DNA from: an uncultured Solirubrobacterales bacterium
GTDB lineage: Bacteria; Actinomycetota; Thermoleophilia; Solirubrobacterales; JACPNS01
Assembly: GCA_937128795.1 (NCBI GenBank)
Contig: CAKZMQ010000015.1
Coordinates: 1 to 64,000, forward strand
DNA length: 64,000 nucleotides
Direction of reading: 5' to 3'
Each line of letters opens with the position of its first letter. Position 1 is the first letter of the stretch. The position numbers were made by a program, and so were the translations under genes. Below are positions 20,381 through 27,882 of this stretch, one piece after another. The notes beneath the pieces were generated by a model that saw only the letters and a program-made list of their open reading frames with translations, had not been told where the DNA came from and searched no databases.

Positions 20381-20952
20381 GGACTCCGTTCGGACTTCGT
20401 CCCGGGCTCCGCAAGTACCTGCGGAACGTTCTGTTCGAGCCACGCGTCATCGATTTGGTATCGCTGCAGCGCGGCGACGTTTCCGTCGCGGTCGATGACG
20501 AACGATTCAGGCATGCGCTTCGTGCCGAAATCCTTGGTCGCGTCGGCGCTGCTGTAGCGCAGGATCGGATACGTCAATTTGTTTTCGACGATGAATTTGT
20601 TCGCGTCGGCCGACAGGTCGTCCACGTCGGCGCCTAGTACGACGAACCCTTGATCCTTGTATTTCTTGTAGGCGCGTTCGATCGCGGGCGATTCGTCCTT
20701 GCACGGCTCGCACCAACTGGCCCAGAAGTTCAGCAGTACGACCTTGCCGCGATAGTCCTCGATCGATGCAGTCCTGTCGTCGTTGAGCACGCGCACCTCG
20801 CGCACGGTCGCCGGCAGCCGCTTGCCCTCGACCAGCGCGTTGTCGTACTTGTTCCCACCCTGTTTGACCACGACGCCGTACGTCAGCAGTGCCAGCAGCG
20901 CCGCCACGGCGATGAAGATCGGTATTGCGAAGGGAGAACGCTTGCGTTCCAT
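20377..20952 (-). CDS. TlpA/ResA-like membrane-anchored thioredoxin
   Basis: A 191-residue protein with an N-terminal membrane anchor (~residues 9-27) and an extracytoplasmic thioredoxin fold. The active site is WASWCEPCKDE, followed by a conserved cis-proline region MPESFVIDRDG. It resembles ResA/CcmG, which passes electrons from CcdA to CcmH or the apocytochrome. First gene of the minus-strand ccm set; its stop overlaps the ccmH start by four bases. Confidence 0.93.
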   Translation of the reverse strand: MERKRSPFAIPIFIAVAALLALLTYGVVVKQGGNKYDNALVEGKRLPATVREVRVLNDDRTASIEDYRGKVVLLNFWASWCEPCKDESPAIERAYKKYKDQGFVVLGADVDDLSADANKFIVENKLTYPILRYSSADATKDFGTKRMPESFVIDRDGNVAALQRYQIDDAWLEQNVPQVLAEPGTKSERSP

Positions 20953-21077
20953 GCGGCATCACAGGGTAGATGGGGCCGAATGCGCAAAAGTCCGTATCGA
21001 CGATCCATTTGTCTGATTGATCAGGCAAACTGAAGTGATCCATCCCCAATATTCGTTTTCTCTTCAGAAGGGATCCC

Positions 21078-21698
21078 ATGGCTGACAAGACTTCAACAGG
21101 CCGTTTGGTCGCCGCGTTCGGCGGCATCGTCCTGATCATTTCGCTGTTTCTCAACTGGGTCGGTGTCGATATTCCGGACGTCGGTGGAGAGTTCGGACAA
21201 TTCGCAAACCAGGTCGCGGACAATCTGAACATCGACACATCTGCGAGCGGATGGCAGGCGCTCGAGTTTGGCGACATCGTCTTCTTCGTTGTCGGACTGC
21301 TCGCCATTGCACCGGCAGCGTTCGACATCTTTGATCTCGAGATCGAACTCCCATTCGACGTGGGACTCGTCGCGTTGGTCGGCGGAGTGGTTTCGGTTCT
21401 CTGGATCCTTTGGCGCATCATCGACAAGGGCGACGGCGTCAGCCTGAAGTTCGGCATCTTCGTCGGTCTGTTAGGTGCGGTCGCGGTCGCGGTCGGCGGT
21501 TTTCTGCAGCAGGGGGAATCGAACGACGGCGAGAACACGTTCGCCGGTGGCGGGCAGCCCGTTCCGGCGCAGCAACCGCCAGCACCGCAACAGCCGCCCG
21601 CGCCTCAGCAGCCGCCAGCCCCGCAGCAGCCACCAGCGCCTCAGCAGCCACCTGCGCCGCAGCCGCCACAGGATCCGCCGCCTCCGACTCAGCTGTAG
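21078..21698 (+). CDS. four-helix membrane protein with PQQPPA repeat tail
   Basis: A 206-residue protein with four predicted hydrophobic helices (first RLVAAFGGIVLIISLFLNWVGV) and a C-terminal cytosolic or external tail made of about five copies of the hexapeptide QQPPAP. ATG 21078 follows AGAAGGGA at 21065-21072, a good ribosome binding site. It shares layout and the first-helix pattern with the next gene, so the two are probable paralogs. Function unknown. A strong terminator follows 50 bases after its stop. Confidence 0.72.
   Translation: MADKTSTGRLVAAFGGIVLIISLFLNWVGVDIPDVGGEFGQFANQVADNLNIDTSASGWQALEFGDIVFFVVGLLAIAPAAFDIFDLEIELPFDVGLVALVGGVVSVLWILWRIIDKGDGVSLKFGIFVGLLGAVAVAVGGFLQQGESNDGENTFAGGGQPVPAQQPPAPQQPPAPQQPPAPQQPPAPQQPPAPQPPQDPPPPTQL
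21570..21659 (+). repeat. 18-bp tandem repeats encoding QQPPAP
   Basis: Five in-frame, slightly diverged copies of an 18-base unit encode a Pro/Gln linker at the C-terminus of the membrane protein. Typical of flexible low-complexity tails that can change in copy number. Confidence 0.85.
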
Positions 21699-21748
21699 CA
21701 GCGACGCGCTGCCTGGCTCAACCTAGGGTCGGGACCGCAATTCGTCCA

Positions 21749-21788
21749 GAAACGCCCGTCGCATCGATAAAGCGGCGGGCGTTTTTTG
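21749..21788 (+). terminator. Rho-independent terminator
   Basis: An 11-bp stem (ACGCCCGTCGC / GCGGCGGGCGT, one G-T pair) with a short A/T-rich loop is followed by TTTTTT. It should end transcription of the 21078-21698 gene. The start of the next gene lies in or just after the T-run, so that gene needs its own promoter or read-through. Confidence 0.88.
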
Positions 21789-22433
21789 TCGAACAAATGT
21801 TTCGTGCAGGTATCGCCCGGTAAAACGATTGCTCGACTCGGCGGCGTGGCGCTTGCGGTTTCGGTGTTGTTGCCCTGGTTCAAGATGGAGATCCAGCAGT
21901 TTGCGTCGATGGGATTTTCGCTGCGCGAGATCGATCGAAACGCCGCGATTGGTCTTGCGTTGGTCGGAGCCTTCTGCGCCGTGCAGCCGCGCATCACGGC
22001 GGCGGACTCGTCGGCGATGATCTACACGATCATCGGCGTGCTGGTGACCGGAGCGATCATCTACAAAGTCTTCGTCTCGCCGCCGGGATCGGGAACGATG
22101 ACCGAACTGTCGCTCGATGGGGTTTCTATCAAGGACCTGCTCAACTCGATTGGGATCGATTTCAATCCGACCTACGGCGCATTCCTCGGGATCGCCGGCG
22201 CAGTCGCGATCACGATCGGTTCCTTTGTCGACCTTCGAGCCGGTGGCGCAAAAGCACCGGCAGTGTCGCTGGAAATGCTGGTCGCAGAAAGTGCGTTCGA
22301 AAAAGCGCCAGTTCGCCCAAAAGTGCTCGCTCCCGGCCAGCAGCGTTACGTCGCGCCGCAAGCGAGCAGCGGATTTGTGCCGGCCCCGATGGCGGCGGCA
22401 CCCACCGCCAATCAACAGCAACCGGGCAACTGA
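21786..22433 (+). CDS. small polytopic membrane protein
   Basis: About 215 residues with four hydrophobic helices; the first (TIARLGGVALAVSVLLPWF) resembles that of the preceding gene, so they look like paralogs. The C-terminus is a Pro/Ala/Gln-rich tail. The start is unclear: TTG 21786 sits in the T-run of the terminator and GTG 21804 directly follows a LexA-like box. Its stop codon TGA (22431-22433) overlaps the left attachment repeat, so the integration event ended exactly at the 3' end of this gene. Function unknown. Confidence 0.68.
   Translation: MSNKCFVQVSPGKTIARLGGVALAVSVLLPWFKMEIQQFASMGFSLREIDRNAAIGLALVGAFCAVQPRITAADSSAMIYTIIGVLVTGAIIYKVFVSPPGSGTMTELSLDGVSIKDLLNSIGIDFNPTYGAFLGIAGAVAITIGSFVDLRAGGAKAPAVSLEMLVAESAFEKAPVRPKVLAPGQQRYVAPQASSGFVPAPMAAAPTANQQQPGN
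21790..21804. promoter_or_regulatory. LexA/SOS-box-like site
   Basis: The sequence CGAACAAATGTTTCG fits the actinobacterial/Gram-positive LexA consensus CGAAC-N4-GTTYG at all but one position and differs by one base from the first box upstream of lexA in this window (49212-49226). It overlaps the 5' end of the small membrane protein gene, so its position relative to the promoter is unusual. Confidence 0.5.
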
Positions 22434-22478
22434 AGCGGACGACGGGTCTCGAACCCGCGACCTCAAGCTTGGGAAGCT
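22432..22478. repeat. attL: 47-bp direct repeat, tRNA-Gly 3' fragment
   Basis: Identical over 47 bases to 33632-33678. It contains the acceptor 3' strand, T-arm, variable loop and half of the anticodon arm of tRNA-Gly, but the rest of the tRNA is missing, so it is a duplicated fragment made by integration rather than a gene. It lies 46 bases from the integrase stop. Confidence 0.93.
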
Positions 22479-22524
22479 GATTCCAGCGTTTGGCGCAGCT
22501 CGGTCTGCCTCGTGGAAAGTTGGT

Positions 22525-23730
22525 CTATGCACGTAAAACCGCTTCCAGTTCAGCATCTAGGTTTTGGCCGGATTCTGTGTGGCTTGTTGCCACTTTGTTG
22601 ACACCAGTCGCTGTGAGTTCGACGTCGAGGTCGAGCGGCTCGTCGACGTCGCCATCCAACAGGTGGATGTATGTGTCGAGTGTGAAGGCCGCAGAGTGGT
22701 GCCCGAGCCAGCGCTGCACCTGCTTCGCATTCGCGCCGCGCTTGAACAGGATGGACGCGCATGTATGCCGGAATGTGTGAAAGCTTGCCCACTCGGCGCC
22801 GATCTCCTCGACCAAGGGCTGAAGGGTTCGCTTGCGTAGGTTGGTGTCCGACAGCGGCGTGCCAGCGAGACTCGGGAACACCAGGTCGTCGTCGGCGGCC
22901 TCAGCTGCCGTCTGACGAGCGCGTAGCTCGTCGACCATCGACGGGCTCAACGGAATGTCACGACGGCCGTGACGGGACTTGGGCGGGCTGATCGTGCCTC
23001 TCACATAGCTGCGCCGGATCTTCACGTGTGGTGCTGAGCCGTTCAAGTGAAGGTGTTTCCATTGCAGCCCCAACACTTCCGAGATCCGCATCCCCGTCGA
23101 CGCCATCAGTCGGAACATCGTCGCGTGTCGGTCGGGGCAGACGGTGAAGAACGCAGCCAGCTGCTCGCGCGAGAATGGTCGAACCTCTTCGTGGTCAAGC
23201 TTGTCGACGTTCGGCCGGTGTGGCAACGCCGTGTCTCTCGCCGGCGAATGCCTGATTAGTCCTTCGCTCACTGCGGTTCTCAGACACGCACGTACGGGGT
23301 TGAGCGCATTCCGAACGGTGGAGTCCGACAGCGCTGAGCCCACACGCTTCTCGTCACAGAGGAACGCAACGTAGTTGCTGATGTCGCGGGGCGTGATTTC
23401 GGCAAGCTTCAAGCGGCCGAGCTGCGGAATGGCATAGCGCTCCAAGTCGCGCCGATAATTCGCTCGCGTGGAGTCGCGGAATCCTCGCCCCGTTCCCTGG
23501 TACCGCTCCACCCAATCGCGTGCGAATTCGTCAAACCGTTCTTGGGAGGCTTCAAAGAATTCGCCACGCGCGACGTCGGTCGATCGTGCTGCCTTCAGCC
23601 GCCGCGCTTCCGCCATCGTCCTGACGGACTCGCGCTTCTGCTTCCCGTTGACTCGGTAGACGACGACGTAACGACTGCCCCGTTTGAAGATCCCGGGCGT
23701 CTGAGTTCTGACCATCGGTGCGGGATTCAT
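22525..23730 (-). CDS. int: tyrosine site-specific integrase
   Basis: A 401-residue phage-type integrase. It has an N-terminal arm-type region (RGSRYVVVYRVNGKQKRESVRTMAEA), a core-binding SAM-like domain (~65-170) and the catalytic domain with Arg in STGMRISEVLGLQW, HTFRHTCAS (His-x-x-Arg), GHHSAAFT and the nucleophile Tyr in LDTYIHL. It should recombine the 47-bp att sites in tRNA-Gly. ATG 23730 overlaps the stop of the upstream gene (ATGA); the longer frame to 23826 is not used. It is the last gene of a minus-strand operon from 26047, so integration functions are expressed with the replication-like gene. Confidence 0.95.
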   Translation of the reverse strand: MNPAPMVRTQTPGIFKRGSRYVVVYRVNGKQKRESVRTMAEARRLKAARSTDVARGEFFEASQERFDEFARDWVERYQGTGRGFRDSTRANYRRDLERYAIPQLGRLKLAEITPRDISNYVAFLCDEKRVGSALSDSTVRNALNPVRACLRTAVSEGLIRHSPARDTALPHRPNVDKLDHEEVRPFSREQLAAFFTVCPDRHATMFRLMASTGMRISEVLGLQWKHLHLNGSAPHVKIRRSYVRGTISPPKSRHGRRDIPLSPSMVDELRARQTAAEAADDDLVFPSLAGTPLSDTNLRKRTLQPLVEEIGAEWASFHTFRHTCASILFKRGANAKQVQRWLGHHSAAFTLDTYIHLLDGDVDEPLDLDVELTATGVNKVATSHTESGQNLDAELEAVLRA

Positions 23731-24146
23731 GTGAGCGTCTCCTTCCAGACCTCGGACATCGTCGCGATCCACCCGAGCAGCTCGTCCTGCCCGCCGCGGA
23801 CAATGAACTCGGCATCCTCGCAGCACATCGCCGCGAGAGCGCTCACGAGCAACTCTCTCGCCGCATCGGCCTGGCGCACACAGTCAGCGATAGCCCGCGA
23901 GCCGCGCTTGTCTTCATCGGCAAGGCGTGCATACGCCACGTCGCCTTCGGCGTTGAGGTAGCTCTCAGCCAGCGAGAGCACCCCATTGAGCCTTCTGCGG
24001 TGCGATGCCGGCTCGTCCGTCGATTCGTCGCCGGCGACGAGCGGTGAGAACCAGTCGGGTTGGCATGGCATATCGCCAGCTGCGTATGCGCCGCCGGTCG
24101 CCTCGAGAAGAATCCGCATCATCTTTCTGCTGTCCGCCGAGCTCAT
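23727..24146 (-). CDS. hypothetical element protein (139 aa)
   Basis: A helical, acidic, soluble protein that I do not recognise. No HTH, metal site or membrane segment is apparent. It overlaps its neighbours on both sides by four bases (ATGA junctions with the upstream 69-residue gene and with the integrase), so it is firmly within the integrase operon. Genes in this position of integrative elements often regulate excision, but nothing in the sequence shows that. Confidence 0.7.
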   Translation of the reverse strand: MSSADSRKMMRILLEATGGAYAAGDMPCQPDWFSPLVAGDESTDEPASHRRRLNGVLSLAESYLNAEGDVAYARLADEDKRGSRAIADCVRQADAARELLVSALAAMCCEDAEFIVRGGQDELLGWIATMSEVWKETLT

Positions 24147-24352
24147 GCCGTTACCTCATCCCGAACCAGACGCAGGAGCGGCGAACTCGGCGGATCTGCA
24201 TGTCGAGGACTTGGTCTGCGTGGGTCGAGTTGCTCGAGACGCTCGACAGCGGCGCGAAGCGCGTTGCTTTGAGTTAGGGATTCGGAGAACGATGCGCACA
24301 TGAGCAGGTGCGCGGTCGCCGACTGGAGGACTAAGGAGTCGGTGGAAGCCAT
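24143..24352 (-). CDS. small hypothetical element protein (69 aa)
   Basis: ATG 24352 is preceded by GAAAGG nine bases upstream on the coding strand. The frame is open further up to 24616, but that segment has no coding character and includes an operator-like inverted repeat and a hairpin. The product has one amphipathic helix region (SNALRAAVERLEQL) and a Pro/Arg-rich tail. Its stop overlaps the next gene by four bases. Function unknown. Confidence 0.55.
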   Translation of the reverse strand: MASTDSLVLQSATAHLLMCASFSESLTQSNALRAAVERLEQLDPRRPSPRHADPPSSPLLRLVRDEVTA

Positions 24353-24451
24353 GATGGTGTGCCTTTCATGAGAGGCAACACCGAGAGGCGCGAGCACGGT
24401 ACGAGCGCAGGTAGGCTGCGCGACGCACTGGAACTTGACCTTCCGGTGCCG

Positions 24452-24480
24452 GCCCCGGAGCGTTAGCGCGCTGCCGGGGC
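24452..24480. terminator. GC-rich hairpin upstream of int unit
   Basis: Arms GCCCCGG and CCGGGGC enclose 15 bases that themselves can pair (AGCG...CGCT). There is no T-run on either side, so it could be an attenuator or protein-binding structure rather than a classical terminator. Confidence 0.4.
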
Positions 24481-24492
24481 ATTTACTTGACA

Positions 24493-24510
24493 CAGCCATA
24501 CTAATGGCTG
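24493..24510. promoter_or_regulatory. operator-like inverted repeat
   Basis: CAGCCATACTAATGGCTG is a perfect 7-4-7 inverted repeat in the gap ahead of the int unit, a size typical for a dimeric repressor or excisionase site. The binding protein is unknown; the HTH gene immediately upstream is a candidate. Confidence 0.45.
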
Positions 24511-24612
24511 ATCCGACTGCATGTCTCCTCAGCTTGGCGTCGGCCGTCAGACCGCATACCAATGCGGTTCCGCGCCGGGCTGACAACGGGGTGACAACTG
24601 GCGCGAGGCGGT

Positions 24613-24876
24613 TCATCGGCGATCGTCTTCCACGAGCAGGGCGTCGAGATCCTCGCGGCGGTAGAGGCTTCGGCTTCCGTCCTTGATCACGGGCAGGTCA
24701 CCGCGGTGCACGAGATCGTGAATGCGGTGCGGCTTGGCGCGGAGATACTCGGCCGCCTCGGCGGTGTTGAGGTAGGGCGACGCAGGCGCGGCTCTCTGAC
24801 TCTCGGCGAGGATCTCGGCAGCCCGCACGGCAATCGCTTCTACGACGTCAGCCGGTAGCTCGAGCGATAGGTTCAA
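24613..24876 (-). CDS. MerR/excisionase-like helix-turn-helix protein
   Basis: An 87-residue protein. The C-terminal half, YLNTAEAAEYLRAKPHRIHDLVHRGDLPVIKDGSRSLYRREDLDALL, is a clear HTH_17 (excisionase/MerR-like) domain with the recognition helix and the Arg/Tyr wing. Such proteins act as excision directionality factors or small regulators in integrative elements. The ATG overlaps the stop of the upstream winged-helix gene by four bases. A likely ligand for the inverted repeat at 24493-24510, by inference. Confidence 0.8.
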   Translation of the reverse strand: MNLSLELPADVVEAIAVRAAEILAESQRAAPASPYLNTAEAAEYLRAKPHRIHDLVHRGDLPVIKDGSRSLYRREDLDALLVEDDRR

Positions 24877-25535
24877 AACTCGACCCCCGTACGCTTGCTC
24901 GATGCGGTGCTAAGGGGCGAAACCTCATTGGCCCCTCGATGGGGCGAAATCTCGTTTGCCCCTGAACTCCTGTCACCGAAGGTGACGGGTAGGTCTCTCA
25001 CATTTAGTTCGTCTGGATCTAGTTCTTCTACTGGTTCTAGTTCAGGTGCCAAATCTCTTTGGCCCCCCAGGGCGAATCCTGGTTCGCCCTCCCGGCGAAT
25101 CTCCTTTCGCCCGTGCGTGCGTTCGTGCTCGTCGAAAGGACCGGCGAATGCCAGCTCGTAGCTGTTAGTGGCTTGACGACCGTCGTCGCGCCCGCCCGCG
25201 CGTCCTGCTGGCTTGCCGTATGCCGGCGACACGCGCACGGCGCCCACGCGCTCGAGTTCGGTCGTCCAGTTGTCGATCGTCGCCTTGGTGACCCCGAGGT
25301 TCTTTGCGAGCTTGGCGCGTGCCGGGTAGCACTGACCGGTTTCCATTTCCTCGTCAAAGTCTGCGTACGTCGCGAGAAGGCAGAACAACTGCAGCGGGCC
25401 GGCCTTCACCAGCGCTCCATGTTCTTGCCGTCGCTTCTCGCCACCGCCGTCCTCAACGATCTCGATGCCGATCAGGTACCAGGGGAGGCGACTCCAGCTC
25501 ATCGAGTTGCCGAACTGTGTTTCGCCGGCGCTCAC
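24873..25535 (-). CDS. winged-helix replication-initiation-like protein
   Basis: A 220-residue protein. Residues ~40-110 (GPLQLFCLLATYAD...CYPARAKLAKNLGVTKATIDNWTTELERVGAVRV) form a winged helix like those in phage and plasmid replisome organisers (DnaD/helix-turn-helix_36 type). The C-terminal half is acidic and low-complexity. GTG 25535 is chosen because GGAGG (25541-25545 on the coding strand) lies just upstream and its GTGA overlaps the previous stop; the frame is open to 25568. It probably starts replication of the excised element, though a transcriptional role is possible. Confidence 0.7.
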   Translation of the reverse strand: MSAGETQFGNSMSWSRLPWYLIGIEIVEDGGGEKRRQEHGALVKAGPLQLFCLLATYADFDEEMETGQCYPARAKLAKNLGVTKATIDNWTTELERVGAVRVSPAYGKPAGRAGGRDDGRQATNSYELAFAGPFDEHERTHGRKEIRREGEPGFALGGQRDLAPELEPVEELDPDELNVRDLPVTFGDRSSGANEISPHRGANEVSPLSTASSKRTGVEF

Positions 25536-26047
25536 GACGCCCTCCAGTCGGATGCTATCGGCGAGCAACTGGCGAGGATCAGGCTTGGCGAAGACAGCCG
25601 CAGCGCGCGACGGAGGGCGTTGGAGCGCAGGAGTCCAAGCAACGCGCCCAGAAGAACCGCTATTGAGGTGTAGAGCCAGCCTGACGCTGGCTCGGGATCA
25701 CCGCCAGGGTCGTCGCTGCTTGACCTGCTGGCGCAACTGCCTCGACGTGATCCTTGTCGACGAACGCCGCCCGGTCGTGCCTGACGTGCATTTCGATTAG
25801 AGGCAGTCGTGCGCGATCGCGATCGTTGCGCAAAATTGCGCGCGACGATCCGAACGTTTTCCTGAACCATTTCTTCGAAGGTCCACGCATCTTCGAGCCG
25901 GGACTGCTCGATCGCGATCGCCTCGCTATCGATGCCGGACTCTTCGGCTGCAGCCACCCTGCGCTCGAGGCGAATGACTTCGGCGTTGGCGCGGAGGCGG
26001 TCGGCCGCCAGAAGCTTTAGATCGTGCGCTTCAGCTGGTGTGATCAT
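25532..26047 (-). CDS. coiled-coil protein with one C-proximal membrane helix
   Basis: A 171-residue protein starting at ATG 26047. The first ~75 residues are charged and helical (coiled-coil-like, AEVIRLERRVAAAEESG), then a basic Arg/Ser-rich stretch, then a single hydrophobic helix at ~123-140 (WLYTSIAVLLGALLGLL). First gene of the minus-strand operon that runs through the winged-helix gene, HTH and integrase; the 18-bp palindromic repeat lies about 80 bases upstream of its start. Function unknown. Confidence 0.6.
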   Translation of the reverse strand: MITPAEAHDLKLLAADRLRANAEVIRLERRVAAAEESGIDSEAIAIEQSRLEDAWTFEEMVQENVRIVARNFAQRSRSRTTASNRNARQARPGGVRRQGSRRGSCASRSSSDDPGGDPEPASGWLYTSIAVLLGALLGLLRSNALRRALRLSSPSLILASCSPIASDWRAS

Positions 26048-26120
26048 TGTCGAGTTTGCGTTGACCGAACATCGTGTAATCCCAGAGTCGCTAGGCGATC
26101 GGATGGAATTTCGAACAAGC

Positions 26121-26138
26121 GTTCCCCGGGGAACGGTC
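26121..26138. promoter_or_regulatory. 18-bp element repeat with 14-bp palindrome (copy 1)
   Basis: GTTCCCCGGGGAACGGTC; the first 14 bases are a perfect palindrome. An identical 18-mer occurs at 33496-33513. Both are centred about 80-87 bases upstream of the first gene of a minus-strand operon, so a shared operator is likely. Confidence 0.7.
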
Positions 26139-26149
26139 TAACTCAAAAC

Positions 26150-26179
26150 GAAGGGCCGTCCGATTCCGAACGGCCCTTC
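26150..26179 (-). terminator. hairpin between divergent element genes
   Basis: Perfect 10-bp arms GAAGGGCCGT / ACGGCCCTTC with a 10-base loop. On the minus strand it is followed by GTTTTGAG, so it could act as a weak terminator for that direction, shielding the replication-like operon from upstream transcription. Confidence 0.5.
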
Positions 26180-26285
26180 TACACGATGTCGTGCCAACGC
26201 TCGACAAGACGATCGTACCGCGAAGATCTGACGGTCAGGAGCGTGTGATTCAGATCCGGGTGATGTGCGACGTAGGCTGCAATCG

Positions 26286-26843
26286 ATGACGACAGCATTG
26301 GCAATTTGGGGCGCGATACTCGCAACCGTGTCGCTCGGCTGGCAGCTCTTTCGGGAGTGGCGTCGCAGCCGACCACGAATCGTCGTTTCGATCGAGGTGT
26401 CTGCAGATATCGAACAGGCATCGATCATCGATCTGAACGATCCTCGGCCGGAACCACTCGAATACTGGCTCACGATCGAAGTGGTGGCCCACGGCGACAT
26501 CGTTGAATATCTTCGCGAACTCGAAATCGAAGAGCCGGGTGTGGAGGAGCTGGAGGCTGGCGACGGCAACTTCAAGTGTGGCTTTACATTGATCGATCGG
26601 GCCACGCCTGATGAGCAGATCCCTGCCCGAGGACGGCTCGTCAGGATGGTCGAGGCGAGCGATCTGGCAGATTTTGACCTACCCAGCGGCATCATCGCGC
26701 GAGCTAGATTTGCGTCGGGACTCGTGGTGAAGTCGAAACTGACGAAGTTCGATATCGAGATCGTCGAGCATGTACGGTCGTGGAATCGGCAGCATCGACC
26801 GGAGCGCTCGCCACTACCGTGGCTGGAACAGTTTCCTGATTGA
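26286..26843 (+). CDS. single-pass membrane protein with beta-rich cytosolic domain
   Basis: A 185-residue protein with an N-terminal membrane helix (ALAIWGAILATVSLGWQLF) followed by EWRRSRPRI and a ~150-residue soluble domain predicted to be beta-rich. The layout (short helix, basic stop-transfer, RPRI-type strand) is shared with the 175-residue protein at 27883-28410, suggesting distant relatives. ATG 26286 is the first sensible start; the frame reaches back to 26265. Function unknown; proteins of this layout are frequent cargo in actinobacterial mobile DNA. Confidence 0.6.
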   Translation: MTTALAIWGAILATVSLGWQLFREWRRSRPRIVVSIEVSADIEQASIIDLNDPRPEPLEYWLTIEVVAHGDIVEYLRELEIEEPGVEELEAGDGNFKCGFTLIDRATPDEQIPARGRLVRMVEASDLADFDLPSGIIARARFASGLVVKSKLTKFDIEIVEHVRSWNRQHRPERSPLPWLEQFPD

Positions 26844-26906
26844 TAAAGGTTGGGGCGGTAAATGGAGAGAATTGTTCGTAGGCTGCTCGCTCGGGGTATC
26901 GACTTC

Positions 26907-27503
26907 TCACCAAGCCGCTATCCCGCCCTCTGCGCCTCGCGCCGCTAAGTCTGAAGACGATGGCTCGCCTTCGTGTATCAAGCCGACGATCGGCTCTCGC
27001 TCGGAGATCTCGTTGAGGGAGTTGTAGGCGCCGGTGATGTTTACCCAAACGGCATGGAGCCCGGCGAGCTGGCCATCAGTCAGTTCGAGGTACGGGCTGC
27101 CAGCTTTCACGCCTCCAGGTCCAAGCGCTTTGGTCATCCCATCGTCAAGCTCACGCAGCTCGATTGCCGATTGTGCGACTTTGTCCCAATTCTTGTCCGA
27201 GAGTTTCCGGCCGAGGATGCCTTGAAACTCATCCCACGAAATCAATGCCACTCGGTTAAACGGGAACCATCGCCTCTCCTCGATGGCGTCCTTGACCCGG
27301 GAGCCTGCTGCGCCAAGTTCCATCTGAATCACGCGCGCACCAGCCTTCGCTTCGCCATTCTCATGTCGACGATGAATTGAGGTTTGGACCAACCAGGTGA
27401 CGAGCCCACCGACAATGACAGCGATAAGAGTCGCGACGGGAGTAATCCAGTCGGTCTCAGCCTGCTGCACGATGACGGTGGTTTCAGCGGACGAGAAGTA
27501 CAT
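26907..27503 (-). CDS. single-pass membrane protein (198 aa), unknown
   Basis: One N-terminal membrane helix (WITPVATLIAVIVGGLVTWLV, ~residues 19-39), a basic stop-transfer (IHRRHENGEAKAGARVIQME), then ~140 residues of soluble, mixed helical domain with conserved-looking WF and aromatic positions. ATG 27503. Monocistronic on the minus strand, converging with the gene at 26286. Reminiscent of membrane-anchored sensor proteins seen with phage and defence genes, but I do not recognise the family. Confidence 0.62.
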   Translation of the reverse strand: MYFSSAETTVIVQQAETDWITPVATLIAVIVGGLVTWLVQTSIHRRHENGEAKAGARVIQMELGAAGSRVKDAIEERRWFPFNRVALISWDEFQGILGRKLSDKNWDKVAQSAIELRELDDGMTKALGPGGVKAGSPYLELTDGQLAGLHAVWVNITGAYNSLNEISEREPIVGLIHEGEPSSSDLAARGAEGGIAAW

Positions 27504-27578
27504 TGCTAGAAGAGCGTCACCAAAGCTGGATGTCTAAGCGGCTGTGCCGCCGCTGCAAAATCAAACCATTGGAACGTT

Positions 27579-27857
27579 TCAGCGAGCATGTTTGGTTTCA
27601 GTTTCTACATCCCGTTGCTGAATGAGAGCCAATAGAGATCCTCGCTGAGGCGCGGAAGGTTTCACGGGTTCGATGGATAGCGGTGACGGCGGTTCGTGCC
27701 GTTGTCGATCGAGCCAGCGCTTGAATTCATCTGCGTCGATTCGCCATCGACTGCCGATCTTGAATGCTGGGATCTCGCCAGCGGCGCAGCGCTCGCGTAC
27801 CCAAGCGTCGGAGGTTCCGCCACCGATCAGTTCGGCAACCTCCGCCGCCGTGAGCAT
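27579..27857 (-). CDS. excisionase/MerR-like helix-turn-helix protein
   Basis: A 92-residue protein beginning MLTAAEVAELIGGGTSDAW, with VRERCAAGEIPAFKIGSRWRIDADEFKRWLDRQ, a textbook HTH_17/excisionase domain, then a disordered Pro-rich tail. ATG 27857 is chosen; a GTG three codons upstream is possible and the frame is open to 28076. A second protein of this class lies at 24613-24876. One may be the excisionase and the other a regulator of cargo. Confidence 0.78.
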   Translation of the reverse strand: MLTAAEVAELIGGGTSDAWVRERCAAGEIPAFKIGSRWRIDADEFKRWLDRQRHEPPSPLSIEPVKPSAPQRGSLLALIQQRDVETETKHAR

Positions 27858-27882
27858 TGGTTTCACTTTGCGAGGAGTCAAG

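Larger units (their letters stand above)
24353..24612 (-). other. 260-base gap with hairpin and inverted repeat inside the integrase operon
   Basis: This gap separates the HTH gene from the three-gene int unit. It contains a hairpin with 7-bp GC stems at 24452-24480 and an inverted repeat at 24493-24510. No convincing gene lies here. It most likely holds an internal promoter or attenuator that controls int separately from the replication-like genes. Confidence 0.5.

Noticed and set aside
21570..21659. Possible CRISPR or minisatellite
   Set aside because: The 18-base units encode an in-frame Pro/Gln linker and have no spacers.
22432..22478. Second tRNA-Gly gene
   Set aside because: Only the 3' part is present; the D-arm and 5' acceptor strand are missing, so it is the attL duplicate.
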